Shown here: positions 15,001 through 26,109 of the stretch, in pieces
Numbering within the stretch: the stretch's first letter is position 1
How the letters are laid out: each line of letters opens with the position of its first letter
NCBI GenBank assembly: GCA_963082875.1
Contig: OY720098.1
Span: 14,446,001-14,510,000 of the forward strand
Origin: Corella eumyota
Lineage: Eukaryota; Chordata; Ascidiacea; Phlebobranchia; Corellidae
Reading direction: 5' to 3'
DNA: 64,000 nt
Position numbers and translations under genes: made by a program
The notes under the pieces: generated by a model
What the model was told of the DNA's origin: nothing
Database searches by the model: none
The model's input: only the letters and a program-made list of their open reading frames with translations

Positions 15001-18000
15001 TTTTTCTTTAAATTTTACCACAATTAACTTGACTTTAGTTTATTTTTCTTACCGCCACGTATTGGCTTGTATGCATTTCCATTACAAATTTCCAATGTTC
15101 TTTCTTGAGTGTATTTTAACTTTCCTCTGTGTGTTAATGAACATGGGATCACATCCTCTGAATAATCAGACTCAAAGAAAACTAAATAAATTACTTGGTT
15201 ATAATATTGTTTTAATAATTTCAATTAAAAATAATGCAGAAGGTTTATTATGATAAACATTAATAATATATTACTAGTGTGTTACAAAAATAACGATTTT
15301 TTTTTGCATAAAAAATTTATGGCTATATGTAAAGTTGGGACAAATTTTAACAAACCTAACTGAAATAAATAAATAAACCGCCTTTTAGTTGTTAAAGTAA
15401 TTTAGTTTGCTTTTTATTAACAATATAATTTTAATAAAATATAGTATACATGGGAATTAAATATATTTTTAAAATTAACAATAAATAACTAACTGTTGTT
15501 AAAGAAGTGTTTATATTAAAGTTTAAAAGAACAACAGAGCTTTTACCTTTTGGATCTGGGGTTATCAACATATCATTTTTAATTTCTAATTGCCCAAATC
15601 TGGGGTTATTCGAAGGACAAATTTTTTTGGAGGCATCCACTCCTGGAAAAAGGATAAATTGGCGTAAAAACCCCTGCCAAAATGTAGAACAAATATTTAA
15701 AAAATACTGCCCGAAGTTGTTTAGTTTTTTTTAAACATTAAATAAATAAAAGTTATTTTTTATATTTATTTTATCCAAAAAAAATCAAAGCTGGCTGTAG
15801 ATGCTTTGTAATTTTAAGAAACAGAGAATTTTTCGGGGTAATTGATTTTACTAATTTTTATATATTTATTATAATATATATATTTAAATATACATATTTT
15901 ATAATCATTTTCTTTTTTTTATTAAACTATTGAGTATTTTATTTGTTTTTCAATGATTAAATAACTATTGGCTGTAGCAATTAGTATAAATGTATATAAC
16001 AGCCTTTTAACCACCTTTAAAACTTACAATATATCTTCTTCTTTGTTTTCCTCGACTGCCAATGAAAAATATTGTATTTTTGATATTCATTTTTCTAGGA
16101 AAGGCATGTGGAAAATTTCTAAAAATACAAGGAAAATGTCACACAAAGTTTGTTCACATTAACTTCAAGCGTTTTATAAATCCTACCACATTAATAAATA
16201 ATGCAATTTAGGGATAAGAAACATGAAATTAATCACCTTTTTATAAAAAACAAACATTTATTTGCACAAATAAATTTTTTGATAAGAAAATTTTGTAAAT
16301 TAGATTTATTTACCTAATTAAAAAATAAGTTTTAAAATCAGCATTGATAATTGTAACACAAATTAATAGTTTGTTTTGATATTTGAATTATACCTTTCCA
16401 ATCAGTACAACACATTATTAAAGAAAAAAATGTCAATTTAAATGATGTCTGTAATGTATTAAGTATATTGCGTCTCCGCAGATAACTGCGATTCGTTAAT
16501 GACAATAAATTCTGCAACTTCAATTTGAAAGAAACATATTTATAGAGACAACTAGTAAATATTTATTACAAAATGTCCACCCATAACAGCAACATGCCAA
16601 CAAAAATAAAGAAATTTTTATTCTGGATTTAAGACACGACGTGAAAGAATGCTGGAAAAACCAAGAAGTTTAAAAATCCAAAATCTAATAGAAAAGATGG
16701 TACATCGTATAAATCATAGTGGAAAGTTTTCTGAGTTTGCTAATACGTCCGAAATTATAACTATGCCATCACAATTAAAATCGAAATAACGTGAACAAAT
16801 TTTGAGAATTTAACATCTTAGATTTTTGTGCGTTAATTTTTCAGTTAATAGTTTCTTAGGAGCTGCAATTCGTTGCATCACTTATTACTCGGCATTTGGT
16901 AATGCGTTTTTTGTTTTTTAAGTTTGTGTGTTTGTATTTTTTTTAATTTGCCTATCGAAAAATATTTCTTGTTGAATCGTTTTACCTTATAGTTATTAGA
17001 GTTAACGCAGTTGGTTGACTAAGTTAGGATTGTACTTGTCTTGCTCGTAAAAACCATTTAATTTGCCAATTTAAATAGCGGAAGCCGTTGGTAACAAAAT
17101 TAATAACTTCCTAATTACTTCGGCTGTTTTTTTGCTGGGTATTACGAAACAATAGACAGTATATTGTTTTGGATTTCTACCGAATGTCAATGTTTGTTCA
17201 GTTAGTTTTTAAGGTAGCTTAACGCATTTAATTATTTCTACTACGGATATAGTAGAACCAACTTTGTAGATATAATTTACATAAAAGACAAAAAAAAGAT
17301 TATTGCCCCAGTCCACAACAAAGGTAGCCTTTAGAAAAGAAATATCGATAAGTTAAATATGATTAAGAGATATTTAAACTAACTTAACCAATTTGTTATA
17401 ATGTTTTAAAAACAACAAAAACAACATACAAAGAGTTAATTAAATTAAACATGTCAAATAAAACGTTAAAAATTTACTTACAACAAACACAAAATAATAA
17501 CAAACAAAGGAAAAATAGCATTCTTTACCTCCCTTTTAGCCCCCCTCGTAACAAAAAATCGCAGTTTTTTGCTGCAAAAAAGTATTTTGATTGCAAATCT
17601 AAAAAAAATTAAAAACTGACAATTTTACTATTTAGTAACGATTAATTTTTTAAATACCGCGAATATTTTCGTTTTTACTTTTTGTGCAAGACTGATGAAC
17701 CTTGACCTAATTACAAAATTTTTCTTTTTTAAAAGCATTTCTTTATAAAAAAAATGAGTAAAAACCAGACTTAAACATTCAGTAACAAATTGTTTCCGTT
17801 TTTATTATATAATGTCTTACCAGTGTCACTTATTTTTGATAATGTCACTGGTTGTCAAATTATAGCCTATTTTCTTCATGTCATGTGAATATTCGAGCCG
17901 TAGAGTAACGTTACAAATAAAACAACGGCCGCTCGAGAACAGATTCACTTTTTAAACGTACCCGGCAATCCGTTAGATCTAGAAATTTAAGACTGTCCGT

Positions 18001-21000
18001 CCATCGGCAGCTAACCAGTAGTGCATAAAACAGTCTGTCGCTCTGTTTGCGTTAAAGTCTTGGATCGTTTACCTTTTCCTAATATCCGATTTTCACAAAT
18101 CATGTGGTTGCAATTTACCCACAAAACTGCACAGCTATTTATTAGTTTATACAAACTTTTATTTAAAGCTGAATGCGATGACCTAGCAGCATGATTTTAT
18201 GAGGAAAGTACTGTATTTTAAACGATTCGGTATTTGACGATAAACGAACATGTTGACGGACAGGCCTTATATTAATCCCATCGCCTTACAGCTTGTCCTA
18301 TGTCTGCAGGAGCGGTATAAAAGTCGAATTTGCCAGGATTAACTTTTCAAAATCTTGCTAAAAAAATATATATACTGTATTTGCTTGAACCCTTCTTAAA
18401 GCAGGATAATAAATAAAAATATCATCAATTAATAAACTTTCGCATGCTTAGGCCAAGATCAATTACGTTTTGCGAAAATAAAGTTAGATATTTAGTTTGT
18501 TTAAAGACTCCCAATGTCAATAAAACTATTTGTTTTTGATCCTTATTTTAAAGCCTTCCATCATTTAATCCAAATGCATCCCTACAGTTTATTGTTACAA
18601 ACTTTTTATAGACTCAGATTTCCAACAAGATAATTTTTAAATAAAAAAAATACATAAACTAAAATCTTTTTTGAGTTATTAGAAAAAAGTCAAAAAGAAA
18701 TGTGTTGGTGAGTTTAACTGATTGCCAATTTTTTACCAACTTATTTTGTATTGAAATATGCAACAATAATTGTATCTTTCAAAACTTTTAATTGCTGGTC
18801 ATAGGCAGCAATTGTTTGATAGTATAATGTTGTCGTCAAATTTTATTTCGTCTCATACAGTTAATACTTTAATAGAGCAATGAATGTGTTTTTCTAATCC
18901 AATAAAATTTCGATAAATTTTTTATAGAAAAAATTTCTAATGAAAATTGGCATTGTTGCCTGATGTTAGATCAAACCTAATTGTCTGCTGTTAGATCAAA
19001 GTATTTTACCGACGCTTTACCATGTACTAAACGTAAAATTATATTGCTTTTTATTCCAAATGATAGTCAATATTTAATGAGCATACTAAAATTGATATAA
19101 TGACTCAATTATAAGATAAAGGCAAATTTAAAAAAACGCACGTTTCGTGAATTGTGAGCTCTTTAGTTGATATATGCTTACAAATGAGTAGCCTAACTTT
19201 TTCAACCGGCGGTACTGTTTGATCATTTTCGCGTAAAACGACATGGTTCTTATAACTCTGTCGGAAACGGAATTTATATGTTTGCATGGCTAACGATGCT
19301 ATCACGTGGTTTAGGCGGTATGTTTGTATAATGCTAACCACGATAACGTTTGCTATGGTAAATAGACAAATAATACCTGGTGTTTACTAAGCAAGCATGC
19401 TCTGTTCGCAAATGTTTTAATAATATTACTTTACATTATTTTTTTATGGTTTGGTGGTCTAGACATAAAGGTCTGGCTACCGTTCAATATTTTTTTTTTA
19501 ATTTTTAAAATTAAGTAAAACCGCCCTACAATGTTTTGTGTTGTGAATATTTTTTTGTAATGTAGTCAATACAATTCAAATTTATTATATTAATCTTTTT
19601 TTTTTTAATATTAATTGTCAATATATATAAAAAATTTATTAGTAAAAAAATTTAATCGCGGTTAATTAACTCGCGGGGTAATTTCGTTTGTGCAGACATT
19701 TATTTAAGGTTTGTATATTTTAACCATAAAATATCAGGTCATTTGATTTTTAAATGGATGTAAATGTTATAGTGTATATTAAGTAAAATAACGAAGAAGT
19801 CGTAGAATTGGCAATTTAATTATTTATAAACGATTATGTATTTTATGGTGTAGGCCAATCAATGGGTATTTAAGTGTGCAAAAAGTAAAGAGGTTAGATA
19901 TTTATTATTTACAAGTTTACGATCGACTTAAAATATACATTGCGTTTACCCGCGTAAGACAAACTAAATTTACGACGATTTTTAATGATCAATTACATAG
20001 TAGCAAGTGTTTGGTCTTAAACGAAATCGTACAATACTAAACTCGCACAGAATCCCAACTTACGGCAGGTTTTATAAGACAATAGTCGAAATAACAGCTA
20101 TCAAATACAACAGTTTTGCACACACTTAAAAAGAACACAACATAAACAGGTTAAATTCCGCCCAAAACCATATTTGCCTTATCAGAAGACGTCCAGACAT
20201 ACAATTATTTTATTATAATTCGGGAAAAGTTAAACCAGCAACCATAATTAAGAACATCGTGTAGTAGTTACGCTTTCAATTACAATATAATCCCCTCTTT
20301 TTGGTGTTTTTAAATAAAAAAGTGTCATTGAAACAAAATACTTTTAATATTTAATGAAAAATTTAAATTAAGTTGTCAAAAATCTTATTTTTGCGAAAAA
20401 AATACTATTTTATACTGTAATTTTTTAAACGAAAGTCATAAAATAAGATATAATAATGTTATCTTATACTAAAACTTAAAAACTATGTTTATTAAAGTTT
20501 TTATCCTTTTTCCGGACAAAACTTATTTTTAAAAACCCAATTTCCGGACTTTAAGTTAAAATCCATAACCCGTAACCATTCGGAGTTTGACGTTTTCAAA
20601 ACAATGCTGATATAAAAAAGCTACCTATTTGAACGTATTTATATCTAATATTAAAAGGTAACCCACACTTTACTTGGAAAAAACATTTGATTTTGAATTT
20701 TTATCAGTTTAGTAACTTCTGTATTTTGTAAGGGTAAAAATAACTTATTTATATAAATTACGAAACACAATTTGTATGTTTATAACCCAAATTACTAACG
20801 ATTTTAAGCTATATTTTTCATGTAAAATATTTTTTTCTTATATTCGCTATTTTTAAGTATATTTATAGATTTAATATTAAAATAGTAGAAGTCCCAAGAT
20901 TAAACAATTTATTTAAATTTAAGCTTACTTTTCACCGATCATTTTACAGTCAAGGGTAAATTTGACGTATTTATGAGCAACTGTTATAACCAAAGTGTGC

Positions 21001-23795
21001 CACGACCCGTCCACAAAACTTCGATCTTGGATGCCAATGCCACGCCTTCTTCCTCCAGAGTGACCTGGATCAAAATCAATAAAGATTCTATCTTCTCGGA
21101 TTCGAATTGACATCTTAATTGCTTGGCTATTCTAAATTGAAAATACAATTCGAGAAAATTTTAAAAACTAACAGGACAACTTGGTAGCATAAAATGGTAG
21201 AATAGCAAAAATAAATTGTATGTATAAAGCTATTGAAAAACGGCGTTCGATCAACAGCACATAATATTAAAGAGAAATAGTTGATAGCCCATCCGACCGA
21301 CTGAATTTAATTGTCGTGGCCACAACTAATATAGGCTTTCAATAATTTAACCGATCACATAAACGACAGATTTTTAAGGTCTATAAATACGTATGTATGT
21401 TTTGTCCACTAAGCTTTATTACAAGTTACAAATTACAAATGGAGCGTTAGGTACAGAATACCATTATATAAAAAAATTCAAACCTGATAGATTAAAATTG
21501 TTTTTTTCCTACCTTTTCAATTAACGCCATCACAAATTCATTAGTTGAGTTTGCTTGGGGAAAATGTTTTAATGTTATAATAATTGAAAACTCGGACGAA
21601 AATATATTGCACTTCATAAATACAGAATCGCTGCTTGCTGAAATAATCGGAGTGCTTGAGTTAAACCTATAGTAACAAAACACATTTAACTTTTGATATT
21701 TTATTAAATTCTTCTAAATATCTAATGAATTTAATATTTATTGTGCCTACGAAACAGTAAAACAAAGTTTTACATATATTTAAAAGGCTATTGTTTTTTG
21801 AACCTGACACAAAATCTTATATATTTTGCCATTTTTTGTAAAAACATAAACATTAATTTAAATTAATAAATAAAAATTATTGAAATATTGCCGATAATGA
21901 GAATTTAAGCTTACCAATACCCGTTTATTCCATTTTCAACAACTTCCAATTTACTCGGAGAGTTACCCAATGCATTTCCCAATAAATCGATTGGTCTTGG
22001 GTCTATAAAAAAATATGATTATCAAAATAAATAAATAAAAATCAAAACTTAGTATTTTGTTTAACTATACAAACAAGAATAATTATAATGATTGTTAAAA
22101 ATTTTTTAACATAAAAGCTTTTTCCAAATATGTTACGAGTGTAAAAAATAAGGTTTTAACATTCTTTAAATAAATAAAATAAAAAATTAAACAGACATGC
22201 CCATTAAATTAAAAATAAATTTAATTATAATATATGATTCGTGTACTTGTTGTTACAGTTTAAAATTACGTTTAACATGAGGTTACTGCTGATAAAATTC
22301 AAGGGTTTGTAGCAAAATGTTGCGTTAAGATAATTGAAAAAATTTGTTTCCAATTTTAAAAATTAAATCGATTTTTGAGGTGCAACAAAAATAAATACAA
22401 AACTTGTTAGATTGGTCAATTACTATTTCACATAATACGAAATAGTTAAATACTTAAAAAGTATCTCGAAAAGGTTAACCAAACAAACACATCCTATTTG
22501 AAATAACAAATTAAAGTTCAAATAGACGTAACAATACCAAACCACACCAAAAACGAGATTTATAAACCGTAGGAAACTCGATATCTTGTCTAAACAAACG
22601 ACAACTAACAGTTTGAAGGGCTATTTTTAACAAGTGTTTAAATGTACATGAACTTGAAGCGCCGATTTAAAGCGGCATCATAATTGTCTTATTTTATATC
22701 ATCACCTCTGATTTGACCCTTCATATATTATAGCGATAAAGTTGGAAAAAATATAAAGCGGGTACAATTAGCTTTAGCTTTTTTTGGGTTGGACTTTAAA
22801 TCGACTGGTTTCACATCGCGTCACGTTTATTAAATGTCGGACCACATCAAAGGCGAAATGGTAAAAGCAGTCGCGAACTGAAACTGCAAAAACGAGTATA
22901 GGAAAAAAAACTTATACAAAGATGGTTAAAATTTGTCTAACTTTAAAGGAAAAGTTTTTATTTAGTTCTAATTCCAAATCTCCTCAGGAAATGTGCAAAT
23001 CTTATTCACCTCTTCGGTGTGAAAACGCCGTAACTGAGTTTCATTTATTTTGTGTCACGTTTTTATTTATTTATCTAAAATATAAACCCTTACAAAAGTT
23101 TAACATTTATGTATTATAGAATAAAAATATAAAGGCGTTAAACTGTTGCAAAATTACCCAAATAGCAAATTGTTGATATAATACAATTTTGCTTTGGCAA
23201 TTGGTTAACTATAAAAACAGTTTTTATATTTGAAAACTTGAAAAAATTTCGATTTCGTATTAGCATTAAAAGTTTAGTTCATGTCGCTAAATTTTGTATT
23301 TGAGACGATCAGAAAATAAAGCGCACTATATTTCCTAATACCGGCAAAATTATTTGGTTAATAGCTATTACTTTTTATATAAATTACTTGAAAACTTTTT
23401 AAAGTTTACTACCCATCACTTACTTGTACTCACAGCTGTAGCCGCAGTAATATAGTGACTCACTTAATCGTAAATCTTAGACTGTCTGAATTTACGACTT
23501 TAAATAGTAGACCAAAAAAATGACATTGACTTTTTGGGCGTTATTATAGAGTTTTACACCTTGGACTTCATAACTTATATTATATTAAATAAAACGTTTT
23601 CGTTTTAAAAATGCTGTTTACAATAATTACTTATGGTTAAGTATCCGAAAATAACAATTTATTTAAGAACGGCTTGCTAATTAGAATATGTAATTCTTAC
23701 TTACGTGAACATGGTTGTTGGTAAGTAATAGATGTCATCCGCAAAAAATAGAATAACAGAAATTGAAAAAATGTTAAAAAGTCGTTCGTTTGCAT
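12081..23795 (-). CDS. TSPEAR: TSPEAR-like protein A (13 exons, 674 aa)
   Basis: Exons in transcript order: 23795-23705, 22002-21915, 21666-21513, 21131-20929, 16094-16028, 15673-15547, 15181-15053, 14819-14578, 14321-14132, 13797-13556, 13229-13003, 12487-12377, 12234-12081. All borders are GT-AG, phases agree throughout, and the total is 674 codons plus TGA (human TSPEAR is about 669). Residues 1-28 are a hydrophobic signal (FLTFFQFLLFYFLR), then PCSHPRPIDLLG starts the laminin-G/TSP-N-like domain to about residue 245, with DGSWHTLVITV and FFIGSRGKQRRR. Residues 290-674 hold seven EAR repeats, each with an xFLxVAN-type core, and the protein ends KLYKIITY. Family role: a secreted or surface protein needed in ear and tooth epithelia of mammals; EAR repeats should fold as a seven-bladed propeller. 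The function here is unknown. Gene B is its head-to-head partner. Confidence 0.9.
12668..12956 (-). repeat. Nearly full-length SINE copy
   Basis: Read on the minus strand it runs from the GGCAGCGTGGTGTAGTAGTA head to the ATCGAGGATAAATGTATATA-like end. It lies in the intron between exons 11 and 12 of TSPEAR-like gene A. Confidence 0.9.
13268..13412 (+). repeat. Internally deleted SINE copy
   Basis: The tRNA-like head (GCAGTATGGTGTAGTGGTTA) is joined almost directly to the 3' end block (CCTTCCACTTTAAGGATGAA), so most of the body is missing. It is in gene A between exons 10 and 11. Confidence 0.75.
13880..14084 (-). repeat. Diverged SINE copy
   Basis: The minus strand carries the head (GGCTATACAGTGAAGTGGTT), a shortened body and the AATGTGGGAAGG complement of the 3' block. 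It is in gene A between exons 9 and 10. Confidence 0.75.
16095..20928 (-). other. Long intron 4 of TSPEAR-like gene A
   Basis: This 4.8-kb intron follows the LamG exon, at the same place and phase as the long intron 4 of gene B. It holds no SINE. Three islands stand out by higher GC or an open frame: 16573-16789 (+), 17870-18270 and 19105-19341 (-). None can be tied to either gene by phase and homology, so they may be regulatory or decayed elements. Confidence 0.5.
22003..23704 (-). other. Intron 1 of TSPEAR-like gene A
   Basis: This 1.7-kb intron has phase 1, the same as intron 1 of gene B. I see no coding or repeat element in it. Confidence 0.5.
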
Positions 23796-25734
23796 TTGAT
23801 TCTATGTTGTTTGAAATAACGGCAGGTAACAGCAAAGAGTACGTTATGTTGAATGATTCCGCTTTTAAGTAGTTGCTAGTTTGTTGAACCAAGTCTGTGG
23901 CTTAAGGTATTAACGCTATAACCGGCGGTCCTGCTCCAAAGTGCGTCAGATTGAAAACCCTTCAGTTGGTGCATTCAGCAAAGCAAGTGTTGTACTTGAT
24001 TTTAATGCAGGTCTTTCAAAGTTTATTCGTCCTAACTTGAACGTACATTGGCCCTCTTTCTCACTTTTTCTTTCTTTGCAATTCACGATAGTTTTGTTCA
24101 ACAGATTAACAGATTAATTAATTAAACTATAGTATAGTAAAAAATATCCTACATTGTTGTATTCAGCTTAAACAAATTACAAAGGCTCAATATAAAATTT
24201 ATAGTGTCTATACTACAAAGCTATGCAAACATTTGATCATAATTTAGTATGCTACCAATGCGGAAATCAGATGAAAGCTATTTCGCTAATATTTACTATA
24301 ATGACCCAAAATTGCTCTTTTTTAAAGGGCTTTCCTTTTTGGGCAAAAATGTTTTTGTTACACTAAACTGGGTAGAGACGTGATTAGCGTACAATGTAAA
24401 CATGGTTGGGTAACATTGATCCAGCGCAGTATATGACCATAGTCGACTCGCTGTAAGTATTTAAATGGTACGCAAACGGCCTACTAAGGAGTTATTAAAG
24501 GGTGTGTCTTGAAAAGCCTTAGATCATATCTTTTATTTGTTCATAAGCGACACGCAGCTACGACCAAGTCAAGTTTAGATAAAAGTTTTTTCACATTATT
24601 GATAAAAAGACTTTTAAGAATTTTGGCTTCGATAATAAATCCACATGTTTAATTTCACTTGTATATAAACATTTTTACTTTTTGAATAATGATATACCTA
24701 AATGTTTTAAAATTCAGTTAACTTTTTTTGGAACTAAATGTACTTCATATTTAGTTTAGGGATTCTGTATATATATTTTAAGACCATGTATTTCTTCTTT
24801 ATTAAAACATAAAAAGGTGCATTTTGTTATTTCAACAAATGATGTTGTTTCTTTTGCAAAACATGTAAACCCACGAAACCTAAATTACACGAGCTTTGGA
24901 TACGAGTAAAATATTGACAACAATGCAATTCGGGCGAATCAAACATTCAACATCAATCTTTGTTCAAGAGATTTTTGATTATGTTAAAAAATGTTTGTTT
25001 TAAAACGCTTGTTAGCCACGAATAGGTAAGGTCAAGAAATCTATCAATGTGCAGCGCTCGTCGTTTTCCGCCAAAACTACTTCCAGTTTTCAAATTAAAA
25101 CTGGTTTGTTTCTACTTTGAAAATAATGATTTTCTTATTATTTTAAGCTTAAGATAAACATCACGAAACAATGTCCATCAAAGGCATGATTTATATCGTT
25201 TAAAGTGGAAACTACAAATAATAGCTCGCGCTTTTTATCGTACAATTTTTTAACATCAGAAACGATTTTAGTGCATTATCTTTATTATTATAACCAGGTA
25301 ATAAATGCATCGATTGCTTAATTTATTATTATAGTGCCTGTTATCAACGTTGGTAATTGCGTGTTCATTTTAAAGGAGGCCAGTGGAAAAAATGGTAGCT
25401 TACAATATCGGGTTTTGTGCAAACAGTATGTTTTATACTTACGCAAATTCTTTTGGCAAAGTCGCGGGTAATAAAAAATCGCTTAACTGCTTTGATCTGC
25501 CTTTGATAATGTCAAATACGCTTAATTTGGCGTGTTTGCCCTTAGTTTAAACATCACTAGTTTGTTGTAGCATGTTAATGCGTACGCGTGAAAATAAGTT
25601 CAATTTAAATGACGCAAACAAAAAAAACGCAAAAAATTTCAAAATTCAATACATAAATGCAATGTCGAATAATTTTATCAACTCAAAAAAAATTACAATT
25701 TAAACGTTATTAGGAATTAACTATGCGAAAAACA

Positions 25735-25742
25735 TGACGTCA
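25735..25742. promoter_or_regulatory. CRE palindrome TGACGTCA
   Basis: This is a perfect 8-base CREB/ATF-type site in the divergent intergenic region. A second perfect copy lies 367 bases away. Confidence 0.45.
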
Positions 25743-26101
25743 ACCGAAATTACAAAATTATAATCATATATTTCTTTTGAGTAGAAAATTCCGTAAGCGA
25801 ATAGTTGGCGGTGCGCGACTACTTGTAAATCTCATAATTTTATAGCAGTTATATTGAGATTAAATGTGGTTAATTCTCTAAAACATCAAGGAAACGTCCA
25901 AGATATGCGGAAACCTATTTTAGACCCAACAAACTAAGTCCCATATTCAAGTTTTATTAAAATTGAATTCATTTGTAATAAAAATATATTGGTTCTATTA
26001 AATTTTTAAAGCGCCATTGTTTATGTTAATTGTGTTACTTTTTATTTCATTTTTTAGTGATGACTAAAAATACCATAAATGCATGCAAAACATACAAATT
26101 A

Positions 26102-26109
26102 TGACGTCA
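26102..26109. promoter_or_regulatory. CRE palindrome TGACGTCA, second copy
   Basis: A second perfect site. Near-sites (GTGACGTCGT at about 26344 and ACGACGTCGC at about 26482) follow within 400 bases, making a small cluster. Confidence 0.45.

Noticed and set aside
15507-15734. 75-codon plus-strand frame
   Set aside because: It is the antisense of exon 6 of TSPEAR-like gene A, whose minus-strand reading matches GLLRQVKLIPGADA of gene B.
16338-16523. Minus-strand frame NLLSLTNRSYLRRRNILNTL as the missing LamG exon of gene A
   Set aside because: It has no GT donor in the needed phase. The exon at 16028-16094 fits motif, phase and both splice sites.
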